NCBI GenBank assembly: GCA_963796225.1
Contig: CAWCLK010000057.1
Span: forward strand, 76,432-140,431
Direction: 5' to 3'
Origin: CAWCLK01 sp963796225
GTDB lineage: Bacteria; Actinomycetota; Nitriliruptoria; Nitriliruptorales; Nitriliruptoraceae
Length of the DNA stretch: 64,000 nucleotides
The notes under the pieces are model-generated. The model made no database searches. It was not told the DNA's origin and saw nothing but the letters and a program-made list of their open reading frames with translations. This document shows positions 45,418-56,209 of the stretch, in pieces; within the stretch, counting starts at the first letter, position 1; every line of letters starts with the position of its first letter. The position numbers were made by a program, and so were the translations under genes.

Positions 45418-47797
45418 GATCTCGCGCCGCGCCGCCGGACGCGCGCAGGCACTCACCGGCGGGCACCCGGACCAGGGGCGCGTACGCGAGCAGGAGCTGC
45501 TTGCGGCCGACGCTGTCGAAGTCCACGGTGGCCTCGGCCTGCTCGCCCTCGCCGGCCAGGGCCGCGATCGCACCCTCGCCGAACTTCGTGTGGAGCACCC
45601 GCATGCCGACGGCGAACTCCTCGCCGCCGAAGGCCAGCACCTCGGTGTCACGGACGCGTCGGGCGGCGGAGCCGGTGGTCTTCGACGACCGCTGCTCGAC
45701 CAGCTGCGGCGGGATCTCGCCGAGGAAGCGTGACGGCGGGTTGTACGACGACCCACCCCACAGCGTGCGATGGTCGGCGTTGGTGAGGTACAGCCGGTCC
45801 TGGGCCCGGGTGATGCCGACGTAGGCGAGCCGACGTTCCTCCTCCAGCTCGGCCGTGTCGGTCAGGGACCGCACGTGGGGGAACACCCCGTCCTCCATGC
45901 CGACCAGGAACACCACCGGGTACTCCAGCCCCTTGGCGTTGTGCAGGGTCATCAGCGTGATCTGGCCGTCCTCGTCGTCGAGCTGGTCCTGCTCGCTGAC
46001 GAGCGTGACGGATTCGAGGAACTCGGAGAGGCTGGCGTCGGGGGTGCGTTCGGCGAACTCGCGGGCGACCGACTGCAGCTCGCGGAGGTTCTCCTCGCGC
46101 GACAGCGCCTCGATGGTCTTCTCGGCCTGCACGTCGGCCATGTAGCCGGTCAGCTCCCACAGCTGCTCGACGAGGTCCGGCAGGGCCGTGCCGGTGTCCA
46201 CCAGCGCCTGCAGCTGGGCGAGCAGGGCGGTGAAGCCCTGCACCGAGGAGATCGCGCGCGGCCCGAGGGTCGTGCACTCCTCGACGCGCAGGCACGCATC
46301 GAGGAAGGAGATGCCCTCCCGGCGTGCCATGTCGCCCAGCGCCTGCACCGTCTTGTCGCCGATGCCGCGCCGCGGGACGTTGATGACCCGACGGACCGAT
46401 TCGTCGTCGGCGGGGTTGACCAGGATGCGGGCGTAGGCCAGCAGGTCCTTGATCTCACGCCGTTCGTAGAAGCGCACGCCGCCGATCACGCGGTAGGGCG
46501 TGCCGACGCGGACGAAGACCTCCTCGAGCACGCGGGACTGGGCGTTGGTGCGGTAGAAGATCGCGACCTGGTCGAAGGTGACGTCGTGCTCGCGGCGCAG
46601 CCGTTCGACCTCCTCGGACACCCAGGCGGCCTCGTCGTGCTCGTCGTCGGCGTGGTAGCGCACGACCGCGGTGCCGAGCCCCCGGTCGGTCCACAGCGAC
46701 TTGTCCTTGCGTTCGGTGTTGTTGCGGATCACCGCGTTGGACGCGTCGAGGATCGTCTGCGTGGAGCGGTAGTTCTGCGTCAGCGCGATCACGGTCGCGT
46801 CCGGGTAGTCGCGCTCGAAGTCGAGGATGTTGCGGATGTCGGCCCCGCGGAAGCGGTAGATCGACTGCGACTCGTCGCCGACCACCATCAGGTTTCGGTG
46901 CTTGGCCGCCAGCATGTTGACCAGGTGGTACTGGGCCCGGTTGGTGTCCTGGTACTCGTCGACCATCAGGTGGCTGAAGCGTTCCTGGTAGTGCTCGAGC
47001 ACGTCGGGGAAGATCTGGAACAGCTCGACGGTGCGCATGATGATGTCGTCGAAGTCCAGCGCGTTGTTGGCCGTGAGCTGGTGCTGGTAGGTCTCGTAGA
47101 CGTCGCCGACGAGCCGGTCGGGGTAGCCCTCGGCCTGGTTCTTGAAGGTCTCGAAGTCGACCAGCTCGTCCTTGGCCGAGCTGATCGCGTGCTGGACGGA
47201 CCGCGGGGTGATCCGTCGGTCGTCGATCCCGAGGTCCTTGAGGATCCGGGCGATGAGGCGGCGGGTGTCCTGGGCGTCGTAGATCGTGAACGAGCTGCCG
47301 TAGCCGAGGCGCTTCAGGTCACGGCGCAGGATCCGCACGCAGGCCTTGTGGAACGTGGTCACCCACATCTTCTGGCCGAGCCGCGTGCCGACGAGCTGCC
47401 CCACCCGCTCGGCCATCTCGCCGGCGGCCTTGTTGGTGAACGTGATCGCCAGGATCGCGAAGGGGTTGACGTCGTGGTCCCGCACGAGGTGGGCGATGCG
47501 GTGGGTCAGCACCCGGGTCTTGCCCGACCCCGCCCCGGCGATCACCAGCACCGGACCGTCCACCGTGGTGACGGCGCGCTGCTGTTCCTCGTTCAGCCCG
47601 GCGACGAGGTCCGACATGCCGATCCCACCGCCGGAGGCCGCGAAGGACGGCTGCGCGGCGCCCCGCCGGCGCCCCGCCGCGGGCTCGGTCGGGCCGTCCG
47701 GCGCGTCGGGGTCCTGCCCCTCGGCACCGTCCCCGGACGTGCCGGTCGCCCGTGCGCGGGCACGGGCGACGGCAGCGGCGATGTCGGTCTCGGACAT
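45418..47797 (-). CDS. pcrA: UvrD/PcrA-type ATP-dependent DNA helicase
   Basis: About 790 residues, SF1A helicase. An Ala/Arg-rich N-terminal extension of about 65 residues comes first, then Q motif LNEEQQRAV, Walker A AGAGSGKT, motif Ia AITFTNKAA, motif II DEYQDTN, motif III VGDESQSIYRFRGAD (DDQ of most homologues is DES here), motif IV LTQNYRST, motif V TLHNAKGLEYPVVF and motif VI AYVGITRAQ. The C-terminal Tudor-like region (VLHTKFGEGAI, KQLLLAYAPLVRV) is present. The stop is not visible before the downstream gene; the 3' end given is approximate. Confidence 0.92.
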
Positions 47798-47838
47798 GGC
47801 GCGAGCCTACCCACGCCCCCCGACACCCCGGCCCGACC

Positions 47839-47949
47839 GAACTGGGCACCGTGGCCCCCGTGATCGGGGGGTTCCGGGTGCCCAGTTCCGGGCGGTGGGG
47901 TTCTGGGCACCGTGGCCCCCGGGATCGGGGGGTTCGGGGTTCCCAGTTC
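47839..47949. repeat. Tandem pair of 50-bp REP-like hairpins
   Basis: Two copies of a palindromic unit, 47839-47888 and 47900-47949. Outer arms GAACTGGGCACC/GGTGCCCAGTTC (perfect in copy 1, mismatched in copy 2) surround an inner CCCCC...GGGGG stem. They lie in the pcrA-DUF4870 spacer. Confidence 0.85.
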
Positions 47950-47960
47950 GCCGGCTCGGC

Positions 47961-48647
47961 CTACGCGTCGTCGCCGATGAAGCGGATGGTCAGCGGGTAG
48001 CGGTAGCCCTCGCCGTTGTTGGCCTTCACCGCGGCGACGATCGTGGTGACGACCCAGGTCACGAAGAACACGATCGCCGCCGGGATCACCACGACCAGGC
48101 CGATGCCGAGCGTGGCCACCGACCCCACGAACCCGATCACCCCGTACAGCAGCATGGAGAGGTTGAAGTTCAACGCCTCCTTGCCGTGGTGGTCGAGGAA
48201 GGGGTGCTCGTCCCGGCGTGCCAGCCACATGATCAGCGGGCCCACGAAGGCCAGCGCCACGATCGCCCCGGCGAACGCCGACAGGTGCGTCAGCATCCCG
48301 TAGGTCCGCAGCGACGACGACAGTCCCGAGGGGTGGGACGGGTCGCTGAACGGCGGGCGCCCCGCGGGACCGGCGCCGCCACCCGGCGGGGGCGGCGGGA
48401 CCGGCGTGGTCATGACGGCCGTCGGTGGGGCGGGCGGGGGCGGCTCGGGGGTGGACGCATCCCCGGCCGGGGCCTCGGGCCCCAGGTCCTCGCTGGCAGC
48501 GGCCTCGGCCGCGGAGGGCTCGGTGGCCGAGGCGTCGCCGGCCGCCTCCTCCACGACGGGGAGGTCGGCGCCGCAGACGGGGCAGGTGTGGTCGCGGGCG
48601 GGTTCCTCGGTGGCCCCGCACACGACGCAGGTCGTGGTGGTCGACAC
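47961..48647 (-). CDS. Zinc-ribbon DUF4870 membrane protein
   Basis: 228 residues. N-terminal zinc ribbon CVVCG...CPVCG, an Asp/Glu/Pro-rich disordered linker of about 75 residues, then a DUF4870 (Tic20-like) domain with four helices: LTHLSAFAGAIVALAFVGPL, FLDHHGKEALNFNLSMLLYG and GIGLVVVIPAAIVFFVTWVV. GTG 48647 is preferred because AAGGA lies 6 nt upstream and the ribbon then starts at residue 7. Function unknown. Confidence 0.82.
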   Translation of the reverse strand: MSTTTTCVVCGATEEPARDHTCPVCGADLPVVEEAAGDASATEPSAAEAAASEDLGPEAPAGDASTPEPPPPAPPTAVMTTPVPPPPPGGGAGPAGRPPFSDPSHPSGLSSSLRTYGMLTHLSAFAGAIVALAFVGPLIMWLARRDEHPFLDHHGKEALNFNLSMLLYGVIGFVGSVATLGIGLVVVIPAAIVFFVTWVVTTIVAAVKANNGEGYRYPLTIRFIGDDA

Positions 48648-48828
48648 GGTGGTTCCTTCACGGGAGGTCGTTGTCCCCATGGTGCCCCCGCGCCCCGCCA
48701 CGGGGCATCCGGGACCACCCCGAGCGACCCCTGACTCGTGAATGGGCGTCCGAGGGACGAGGACGGACATGCACGACGTCAACCCGGATGGGGTGAGGAA
48801 CGAACCCCATGGAAGGCGCTGACGTGCC

Positions 48829-48857
48829 GCGGGGGCGGCCGTGGTGGCCGCCCCCGC
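48829..48857 (-). terminator. Terminator of the liv-fadD operon
   Basis: Perfect 12-bp stem GCGGGGGCGGCC/GGCCGCCCCCGC with a GTGGT loop, 24 bp beyond the livK stop. The rest of the 48648-48880 spacer shows no gene. Confidence 0.7.
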
Positions 48858-48880
48858 AGGGTCATGTCACGTGCTGGCGG

Positions 48881-50269
48881 TCACTCGACCGTCTGGCACG
48901 GGGCGGTGAACTCGTAGCCCTCCGCGGTCGGCCCGGTGTAGCTGGACTCGAGCGGGGTCAGGCCCAGGTCGGCCTCGGGGTCGGGCTGGCTGATGACCGC
49001 CGAGCGCGGGACCGTCTCGTTCGGGTCCCCGCCGTAGGTGCGGTCGGGCAGCGCGCCCTCGTAGCTGACCGTCAGGCCGTCCACGGCGGCGACCAGGCCC
49101 TCACGGGTCATGTCGCCGTTCGAGGCGGCCTTCTCGAGCAGGGCCTTCAGCGGGTACGACCAGATCCACCCGAAGGTGAAGCCGTCGTTGTCCGGCAGGT
49201 TGCCCTCGCCGAGCGCCGCGGCCATGGCGTCGTGCGCCGCGGTGTCGGTGCCGAAGGAGCCCCACGGACCGACGTGCAGGAACGACGACTGCAGCGCCGG
49301 GGCGGCCGCGGAGTCGAGCAGCGCCGGGTTCCAGGTCGGCACGGAGCCGAGGAACTGGCCCTCGAAGCCCTGCGACACGGCCTTGCCCACGATCTCGGCG
49401 AGCTCGGCCGGGCCGGTACCGATCTGGACGACGTCCGGCGACGCGTTCAGGATCGCGCCGACGGCGGCGTCCTGGTTGCCGGCGGTCGCGTTCGGGGCGG
49501 TCTGGGTGAAGCCGAGCCACTCGACGTCGTTGGCGTTGGCCCACGCCTCGGCGCCGGCCGCACCGTCACCGCCGTAGTCACCGGGGTAGCCGACGGACAT
49601 GACCGAGGTCACCTCGTTGTCCTGCGACCACCAGTCGAGCCCGTTCATCGACTCGATGCAGTACGGCTCGCCGGACTCGAGGATGACCGAGTTGTCGGCG
49701 TCGGGCACCGACCAGCCGGACCACCACGAGGCGGGCACGGCCAGCACGTTGTCCTGGGTGAACAGGTCGAGGGTCGCCAGCGTGGGCGGGGTGCCGAGCG
49801 ACTGCGCCAGGGCGAGGATGTCGCCCTCGATCGCCTGGTACTCCTGCACCTGGGTCTGCGGGTTGTACTTGTTGTCCCGCGTGTACTCGGAGATGTTGAT
49901 GTCGTAGCCGCCGATGCCGCCGTCCTCGTTGACGGTCGTCCAGAAGGCCTGCTGGCCGGCGACGATCGGGTTCGCCAGGGCGGCGAACGGACCTTCGGTG
50001 AGGTCGGACAGGATGCCCAGGTAGATGCAGCCGTTGTCCTGGTTGACCGCGTCCGGGCACGGTTCGTCGGTCATGCCGGGTCCGGGCGTGATCTCGCCGG
50101 CAGCACCGGTCGTGGTCTCGCCGTCGGCCGGCGCCGAGGTCATCTCGGTCTCGGAGGGCGACCCGGTGTCACCCTCGCCGCCTTCGTCGTCACCGCCACA
50201 GGCCGTGGCCGTGAGCGCGAGCACGGCCATCATGGCCGCGGCTCGACGCCAAGTGCGTTGCTCCCGCAT
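48881..50269 (-). CDS. livK: Branched-chain/acyl-type ABC transporter substrate-binding lipoprotein
   Basis: 462 residues. Lipobox LALTATACGG; a Glu/Thr/Ser-rich linker of about 45 residues; then a periplasmic-binding fold of the LivK/Peripla_BP_6 type (LGILSDLTEGPFAALANPIV, VNEDGGIGGYDINISEYTRD, VQIGTGPAELAEIVGKAV). It is longer than E. coli LivK and carries a Cys pair (CPDAVNQDNGC). The co-encoded acyl-CoA ligase suggests the substrate may be an organic acid rather than an amino acid. Confidence 0.9.
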   Translation of the reverse strand: MREQRTWRRAAAMMAVLALTATACGGDDEGGEGDTGSPSETEMTSAPADGETTTGAAGEITPGPGMTDEPCPDAVNQDNGCIYLGILSDLTEGPFAALANPIVAGQQAFWTTVNEDGGIGGYDINISEYTRDNKYNPQTQVQEYQAIEGDILALAQSLGTPPTLATLDLFTQDNVLAVPASWWSGWSVPDADNSVILESGEPYCIESMNGLDWWSQDNEVTSVMSVGYPGDYGGDGAAGAEAWANANDVEWLGFTQTAPNATAGNQDAAVGAILNASPDVVQIGTGPAELAEIVGKAVSQGFEGQFLGSVPTWNPALLDSAAAPALQSSFLHVGPWGSFGTDTAAHDAMAAALGEGNLPDNDGFTFGWIWSYPLKALLEKAASNGDMTREGLVAAVDGLTVSYEGALPDRTYGGDPNETVPRSAVISQPDPEADLGLTPLESSYTGPTAEGYEFTAPCQTVE

Positions 50270-50387
50270 TGTGTACTCCCTGGTTGGAGGGTCCCGCCTG
50301 ATCCAGCGTAACCCGTTCGGGGTCTTTCTACTATCACTGTCGTACGACGACGAGGACCGTCGTCGAAGGGCGTGGCCGCCCGGGGCG

Positions 50388-51590
50388 TCAGTACGAGAAG
50401 GGGAAGGCCTTCCAGTAGTTGCGCACCCGGATCCAGATGCCGTACAGCCCGCGTGGCTCGGCGGCGAGGAACACCACGATCAGCACACCGAAGAGGATCG
50501 TCTCGAGCTGCAGCACGTTGATGCCCGGGCCGAGCGTGGTCGAGTCCTCGATGAACCCGCCGGGCACGAGCTCGGGCAGGCCCTGGACCAACCGCGGCAG
50601 CAGCGTCACGAACGCCGCGCCCATGAGCGAGCCAGAGACGGTCGAGACCCCACCGATCAGGATCATCGCGAGGAAGTTCACGCTGAGCAGCAGGCCGTAG
50701 AAGCTCGGTTCGACGAAGCCGCCGTTGGCGATGGCGAGCAGCGCCCCGCAGATGCCGGCGTAGAACGACGAGATGGTGAAGGCGGTGACCTTCGTCCGGG
50801 TCAGCGGCACGCCCATGATCTCGGCGGCGATGTCGCGGTCGCGGACGGCGGCGAAGGCCCGGCCGATCTTGCTGCGCGCCACGTTCTTGGCCACGACCGC
50901 GAACACCACGAGCAGCACCAGGCACAGCAGGTAGAACTTCGTGGACCCGTCGATGGTGAAGCCGAAGACCTCGGAACGGTCGGTGAAGCTGAAGCCGAAC
51001 AGCTCGGCCGGGGCGGCGGAGCGTCCGACGCCGAGGCCGCCCGTGACGGGGCGGGCCTCGCGGAAGACGTGCTCGCCGATGAACACCAGCCCGAGGGTCA
51101 CGATCGCGAGGTACAGGCCACGGAGGCGTCCCGCGATCGGCGCGACGGCGAAGCCGACCAGGGCCGGCACGATCCCGGCCATCGGCAGCCACACGATCAT
51201 GGGCAGGCCGAAGCCGATCAGCTGGCCGCCCTCGGCGCCGAAGACCGCGCCGGCATAGGCGCCCAGCCCGAGGAAGAAGGCGTGGCCCAGCGAGACCTGC
51301 CCGGCGTAGCCGGTCACCAGGTTCAGCCCGAGCGCCCCGATGCCGGAGACGAACGCGACGGTCAGCAACGACTCGAGGTCGCGTTCGAGCCAGATGGGCG
51401 CGACCACGAGGGCGATGAGCAGCGCGGCCATCCAGAAGCGCTTGGCCGGGGTCCCGAGCGGTGCCTGGTCGTCCTGGTACCGGGTGAACAGCTCGGGGCG
51501 ACCGCGCAGCTTCGGCTTGCGGTTGGCGGCCGGCTCGGCGACCGGACCCCGGGCGGGGGTGGAGGTGCGGGGCGGGGTGGCGGTGCTCAT
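50388..51590 (-). CDS. livM: Branched-chain-type ABC permease LivM
   Basis: 400 residues, about ten helices after a basic Pro-rich N-terminal tail. LivM signatures: GALGLNLVTGYAGQVSLGHA, IGRAFAAVRDRDIAAEIMGV (the EAA-like loop) and FLAMILIGGVSTVSGSLMGA. ATG 51590 overlaps the livH stop (ATGA). Intact. It pairs with LivH to form the channel. Confidence 0.93.
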   Translation of the reverse strand: MSTATPPRTSTPARGPVAEPAANRKPKLRGRPELFTRYQDDQAPLGTPAKRFWMAALLIALVVAPIWLERDLESLLTVAFVSGIGALGLNLVTGYAGQVSLGHAFFLGLGAYAGAVFGAEGGQLIGFGLPMIVWLPMAGIVPALVGFAVAPIAGRLRGLYLAIVTLGLVFIGEHVFREARPVTGGLGVGRSAAPAELFGFSFTDRSEVFGFTIDGSTKFYLLCLVLLVVFAVVAKNVARSKIGRAFAAVRDRDIAAEIMGVPLTRTKVTAFTISSFYAGICGALLAIANGGFVEPSFYGLLLSVNFLAMILIGGVSTVSGSLMGAAFVTLLPRLVQGLPELVPGGFIEDSTTLGPGINVLQLETILFGVLIVVFLAAEPRGLYGIWIRVRNYWKAFPFSY

Positions 51591-52487
51591 CAGACGCGCT
51601 CGATCTCTGGCGTGCCGTACAGGCCGTAGGGACGCACCATCAGCACGCCCAGCATCACGATGTAGGGCATGACCTGGTCGAAGTTGGCGCCCAGCCACGG
51701 GGCGACGTCGGGTTGGTAGGTCTTGGTGAAGGCCTCGACGAGACCGATGACCACGCCACCGACCACGGCACCGCCGATGGAGTCGAGGCCGCCGAGGATG
51801 ATCGCCGGCAGGGCCTTCAGCGCGATGAACGCGACGTTGGGGTCGACGCCGGTGCCGCCCGTGGCGACGAACGTGCCGGCGATCGCCGACAGCGCCCCCG
51901 ACAGCGCCCACGCGAGGCCGAACATCCGTCCGACACGCACGCCCTGCGCGAGCGCCGTCTCCTGGTCGAAGGCCGTGGCACGCATGGCCAGCCCGAACCG
52001 GGTGTACTTGAAGAAGGCCAGCAGCGCGGCCACGACGACCGCCGCGACGACGATCTTGGCGATGTCGACCTGGGCGAACTGGGCGGGTCCGACCTCGACC
52101 GTCCGCAGTCCCCAGGGGTCGCCGACCTGCGGGATCTGACAGGCCGATGAAGTCGTTGGCGACCACGCGCAGGGCGATGAACACCCCCACCGTGACCATC
52201 GCGGCCGAGAACACCGGCTCGCCGACCATCGGCCGCATGGCGATGCGCTCGACCACCGCGCCGATGAGCGCCGAGACCACCATGGCCGCGAGCACCGCCA
52301 GCGCGAACGACAGCTCGTAGGCCGCCACGAAGTAGGCGGTCAGGTACGCGCCGAGGATCATCAGCGACGGCTGCGCGAAGTTCACGACCTGCGTCGCCTT
52401 GTAGATGATGACGAAGCCGAGGCCGAGCAGGGCGTAGATGCTGCCCTGCCCCAGGCCGTTGACGATCGTCTCGAGCAGCTTCTCCAC
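51590..52487 (-). CDS. livH: Branched-chain-type ABC permease LivH (frameshifted in this sequence)
   Basis: The N-terminal half (GLGQGSIYALLGLGFVIIYK, NFAQPSLMILGAYLTAYFVA) is in one frame to about 52140. The C-terminal half (LAMRATAFDQETALAQGVRV, AIILGGLDSIGGAVVGGVVI) is in another, to the stop at 51590. Both are LivH signatures and collinear, so an indel is likely. It lies 10 bp downstream of the acyl-CoA ligase gene. Confidence 0.88.
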
Positions 52488-52497
52488 GAACGCCTCC

Positions 52498-54450
52498 TCA
52501 GGCCGCGCCGGCGGTGTCCGCCGTCACGCGGTCGGGGGTGTGCACCTTGGCCATGTCGCCGCCGGCGTGGGCGGTCTGGTCGGCGTACATGTCGTCGACG
52601 AGCTCGCCGAACATGTCCATCAGCGAGGAGCGCTTGACCTTCTGGGTGGCGGTCAGCTCGCCGTCCTCGTGGTCGAGCTCCTTGGGGATCATCCGGAACT
52701 TGCGCACGTTCTCGACCCGGGCGAACTTGTCGTTGGTCTCGCGCACGACGCGCCTGGACGAGCTCGAGCACCTCGCGCTTCTCGGACAGGTCGCGGTAGG
52801 TCGTGTACGGGATCTGGTTGCGCGTGGCCCAGTCCCCCACGGTGTCCAGCTCGATGCCGATGAGGGCGGTCAGGTACTTGCGCTTGTCGCCGATGACCAC
52901 GGCCTCCTTGACGAAGGGCGAGGTCTTCAGGGAGTTCTCGATCTCGGACGGCGAGATGTTCTTGCCGCCGGCCGTGATGATGATGTCCTTGATGCGGTCG
53001 ACGATCTTCAGGTGCGTGCCGTCGACCCACTCGCCCACGTCGCCGGTGTGCAGCCAGCCGTCGGCGTCGATCGTCTCGGCGGTCTTGTCCGGCTTGTTCC
53101 AGTAGCCGGCGAAGTTGGCCGGGTGGCGGGTGAGGATCTCGTTGGTCTGCTCGTCGAGCTTGACCTCGATGCCGGGGTGGGCCAGGCCCACGGTGCCGAG
53201 CTTCACGCGACCGGGGCGGTTGGAGGTCGCCACGGCCGTGTTCTCGGTCATCCCGTAGATCTCGTAGATGATGATGTTGAGCCCGAAGAAGAACTTCAGG
53301 ACCTCCGGCGCGATCGGGGCGGCGCCGGACCCGGCGGCCCGGCACTTGCGCAGCCCGATGCGGTCCCGCAGCGCGCGGAACAGGAACGGGTAGCCGAGCC
53401 AGTACAGGGCCTTGGTCCACCACGTGTGCTGGCCGTCGCGCGGCCACCAGCTCGTCGCCGATGCGCTCGGCGACCTTCATCCAGAGCGCGTAGTTCCACT
53501 TCTTCAGCCGCGAGGCCGAGTACATGCGGATCTGGATGCCGGCGTGGATCTTCTCCCAGATGCGCGGCACCGCGAAGAACAGCGTGGGCTGGACCTCCTT
53601 GAGGTTGGCCTGCACCGTCTCGATGGACTCGGCGAAGTGGATCTGGGCGCCGGACTCGGCGCCCGACCCAGGTCGTGGCGGTGCGTTCGGCCACGTGGCA
53701 GAGCGGCAGGTAGGACACCGCGACGTCGTCGGGGTTGGGCGGCGGGTCGTAGAAGCCGCCCTCGCTGACCAGCTTGGAGATGGCGAACTCGACGTTGCCG
53801 ACCGTGAGCATCGCGCCCTTCGGCGGGCCGGTCGTACCGGAGGTGTAGATCAGGGTCATGACGTCGTCGGGCGAGACCTCGGCCGCGAGCTGCTCGAGCA
53901 CGCCCTCGTGGGCGGCGCGGTGCTCACGGCCCCGCTCGAGGAAGTCGTCCCACGAGATCAGGCGACGGTCGTCGTAGTCCCGCACGCCCCGGGGTTCGAT
54001 GTAGACGATCCACTCGAGCTCGTCGAGGCTGTCGCCGACCGCGAGGGCCTTGTCGACCTGCTCCTGGTCCTCGGCGACCAGCACCCTGGAGCCGGAGTCC
54101 TTCAGCAGGTACTCGACCTCGGCGGCCGGGTTGGTCGGGTACAGCCCCATGGTGATCGCGCGGCACGCGACGGTGCCGAGGTCGGCGTACAGCCACTCGG
54201 GACGGTTCTCGGAGTGGATGGCGACGCGGTCGCCCGGTCCGATCCCCAGCGACATCAGCGCGTGGGCGGTGGTCTGGACCATGTCCCAGTAGGTGGCCCA
54301 GGTGATGTCCTGCCACAGCCCGTAGCGCTTCTCGCGCATGGCCACGGCGTCAGGCGACTGGGTGGCCCAGTCCTTCACGCGGGTGACCACGGTGCGCTGG
54401 CCAGCGGAGCCGGCGGACGTCGGGGTGGACGCTTCGAGGGTGGCGCTCAC
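52498..54450 (-). CDS. Long-chain acyl-CoA synthetase (AMP-forming; three frame breaks)
   Basis: About 645 residues. Adenylate-forming motifs: P-loop TLIYTSGTTGPPKGAM, YGMTENTAVATS, the hinge GWLHTGDVGEWVDG, and IDRIKD-like VDRIKDIIITAGGKNISPSE. AESGAQIHFAESIETVQANL and FFAVPRIWEKIHAGIQIRMY match FadD15-type long-chain ligases. The frame changes near 53665, 53447 and 52748. It lies between livG and livH, coupled to livG by GTGA, tying substrate import to CoA activation. Confidence 0.88.
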
Positions 54451-55334
54451 GTGGTGGCCTCCGGGGTCGGGGCGGGCTGGGCCTGGGCGTGGTCCTCGCC
54501 GAGGTAGGCCCGGATCACGTCCGGGTTCGACTGGACCTCGCTGGGCGTCCCGAGGGCGAGGGGCTGGCCGAAGTCGACGGCCAGGATCCGGTCGGCGAGG
54601 TCCATGACCAGGCCCATGTCGTGCTCGACCATGACCATGGCCACCCCGAGCTCGGCCCGGATGTCGAGGATGAACCGGGCCATGTCCTCGGTCTCCTCGA
54701 CGTTCATGCCGGCGACCGGCTCGTCGAGCAGCAGGATCTTGGGCTCCATGGCCAGGGCCCGGCCGAGCTCGACCCGCTTCTTGATGCCGTACGGGAGCAT
54801 CCCGACCGGCGACTTGCGGTACGCCTCGATCTCGAGGAAGTCGATGATGTCCTCGACGATGCGCCGGTTGTGCAGCTCGACCCGCTTGGCGCGCCCGCGG
54901 TACACGAGGCTGTGCCAGATCGTGTAGTCCAGGTGCAGGTGCCGGCCGAGCATGAGGTTCTCGAGCACCGTCAGGTTGTCGAACAGCTCGATGTTCTGGA
55001 ACATCCGGGCCACGCCGAGCTCGGCGACGTGGTGGGGCGACTCGCGCAGCAGGTCGTGGCCGAGGAAGGTGATCGAGCCCTCCTGCGGCCGGTAGACGCC
55101 CGAGATGCAGTTGAAGATCGAGGTCTTGCCGGCGCCGTTGGGCCCGATGATCGAGAACAGCTCGCCGGGACGGACGTCGAAGCTGACGCCGTCGATGGCC
55201 ACCGTGCCCCCGAAGGACAGGCGCACGTCCTGCACGGACAGCAGCGACTGGCCCTCGGGCAGGTCGACGGCGGTGCCGGTCAGGGCATCGGACAGGGAAC
55301 GGACCACGGCCATGTTCGTCGAACCCTCGCTCAC
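54447..55334 (-). CDS. livG: Branched-chain-type ABC ATPase LivG
   Basis: 295 residues. Walker A GPNGAGKTS, VARMFQNIELFDNLTVLENL typical of LivG, and Walker B KILLLDEPVAGMN followed by MVEHDMGLVMDLADRILAVD. The signature loop is atypical: LPYGIKKRVELGRAL in place of LSGGQ. Intact. GTG 55334 overlaps the livF stop. Confidence 0.93.
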   Translation of the reverse strand: MSEGSTNMAVVRSLSDALTGTAVDLPEGQSLLSVQDVRLSFGGTVAIDGVSFDVRPGELFSIIGPNGAGKTSIFNCISGVYRPQEGSITFLGHDLLRESPHHVAELGVARMFQNIELFDNLTVLENLMLGRHLHLDYTIWHSLVYRGRAKRVELHNRRIVEDIIDFLEIEAYRKSPVGMLPYGIKKRVELGRALAMEPKILLLDEPVAGMNVEETEDMARFILDIRAELGVAMVMVEHDMGLVMDLADRILAVDFGQPLALGTPSEVQSNPDVIRAYLGEDHAQAQPAPTPEATT

Positions 55335-56125
55335 GACAACCAGCGCTTGCGGCGCTTGTAGTGCTTGATGTCCCGGAAGGACGTGCCTCCCTCGCCCTCG
55401 TGCAGGCCGAGGTAGAACTCCTTGACGTCGTCGTCCTCGAGCAGCTCGCGCGCGGGCTTGTCCATCACGACCTTGCCGGTCTCGAGGACGTAGCCGTGGC
55501 TGGCGATCGACAGCGCCATGTTGGCGTTCTGCTCGACCAGCAGGACCGACGTGCCCTGCTTGTTGATGTCGACGATCAGGTCGCGGATCTGCTGGACGAT
55601 CAGGGGGGCCAGGCCGAGGCTGGGCTCGTCGAGCAGGAGCACCTTGGGCTCGGTCATCAGCGCGCGGCCGATGGCCAGCATCTGCTGCTCGCCACCCGAC
55701 AGGTAGCCGGCGACCTGGCGACGGCGTTCCTTCAGGCGCGGGAACAGCTCGTAGGCGCGGGCCATGTTGTCGTTCATCGTGGCGCGGTGCGTGTGCGCCC
55801 CGATCCGCAGGTTCTCCTCGACGGTGAACTCGGCGAAGATCCGGCGGCCCTCCATCACCTGCGAGATGCCGCGACCGACCGTGCCCGGGGCGTCGAGGTG
55901 GTGGATCGGCGTCCCGTCCAGGGCGATCGAGCCCTTGGTGATGTCCCCCCGGTGGACGTCGAGCAGGCCGGTGATCGCACGCAGCACCGTGGTCTTGCCC
56001 GCCCCGTTGGCGCCGAGCAGGGCGACGATGGACCCGTCGGGCACGCTGAGGCTGACGCCCTTGAGCACGAGGATGACGTCCTCGTACACGACCTCGAGGT
56101 TGGTGACCTCAAGCACGGTCATCAT
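55331..56125 (-). CDS. livF: Branched-chain-type ABC ATPase LivF
   Basis: 264 residues. Walker A GANGAGKTT, signature LSGGEQQMLAIGRAL, Walker B KVLLLDEPSLGLAP, and VLLVEQNANMALSIASHGYV, all typical of LivF. A C-terminal extension of about 25 residues is basic (KHYKRRKRWLS). It is the first gene of the operon. Either of two adjacent ATGs (56125 or 56122) may start it; no clear ribosome site is seen. Confidence 0.92.
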   Translation of the reverse strand: MMTVLEVTNLEVVYEDVILVLKGVSLSVPDGSIVALLGANGAGKTTVLRAITGLLDVHRGDITKGSIALDGTPIHHLDAPGTVGRGISQVMEGRRIFAEFTVEENLRIGAHTHRATMNDNMARAYELFPRLKERRRQVAGYLSGGEQQMLAIGRALMTEPKVLLLDEPSLGLAPLIVQQIRDLIVDINKQGTSVLLVEQNANMALSIASHGYVLETGKVVMDKPARELLEDDDVKEFYLGLHEGEGGTSFRDIKHYKRRKRWLS

Positions 56126-56209
56126 GCATGTGATGCGGCTCCCGAACCACGACGGGGCGGCGGCACGTGCCGTCGCCCCCTCCGCGATCTTCAGTTGGCT
56201 CCCGGCGGC

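Noticed and set aside
50388..52487. A 699-residue permease fusion of livH and livM
   Set aside because: The middle is LivH out of frame. The true LivH end and the LivM start overlap as ATGA at 51590.
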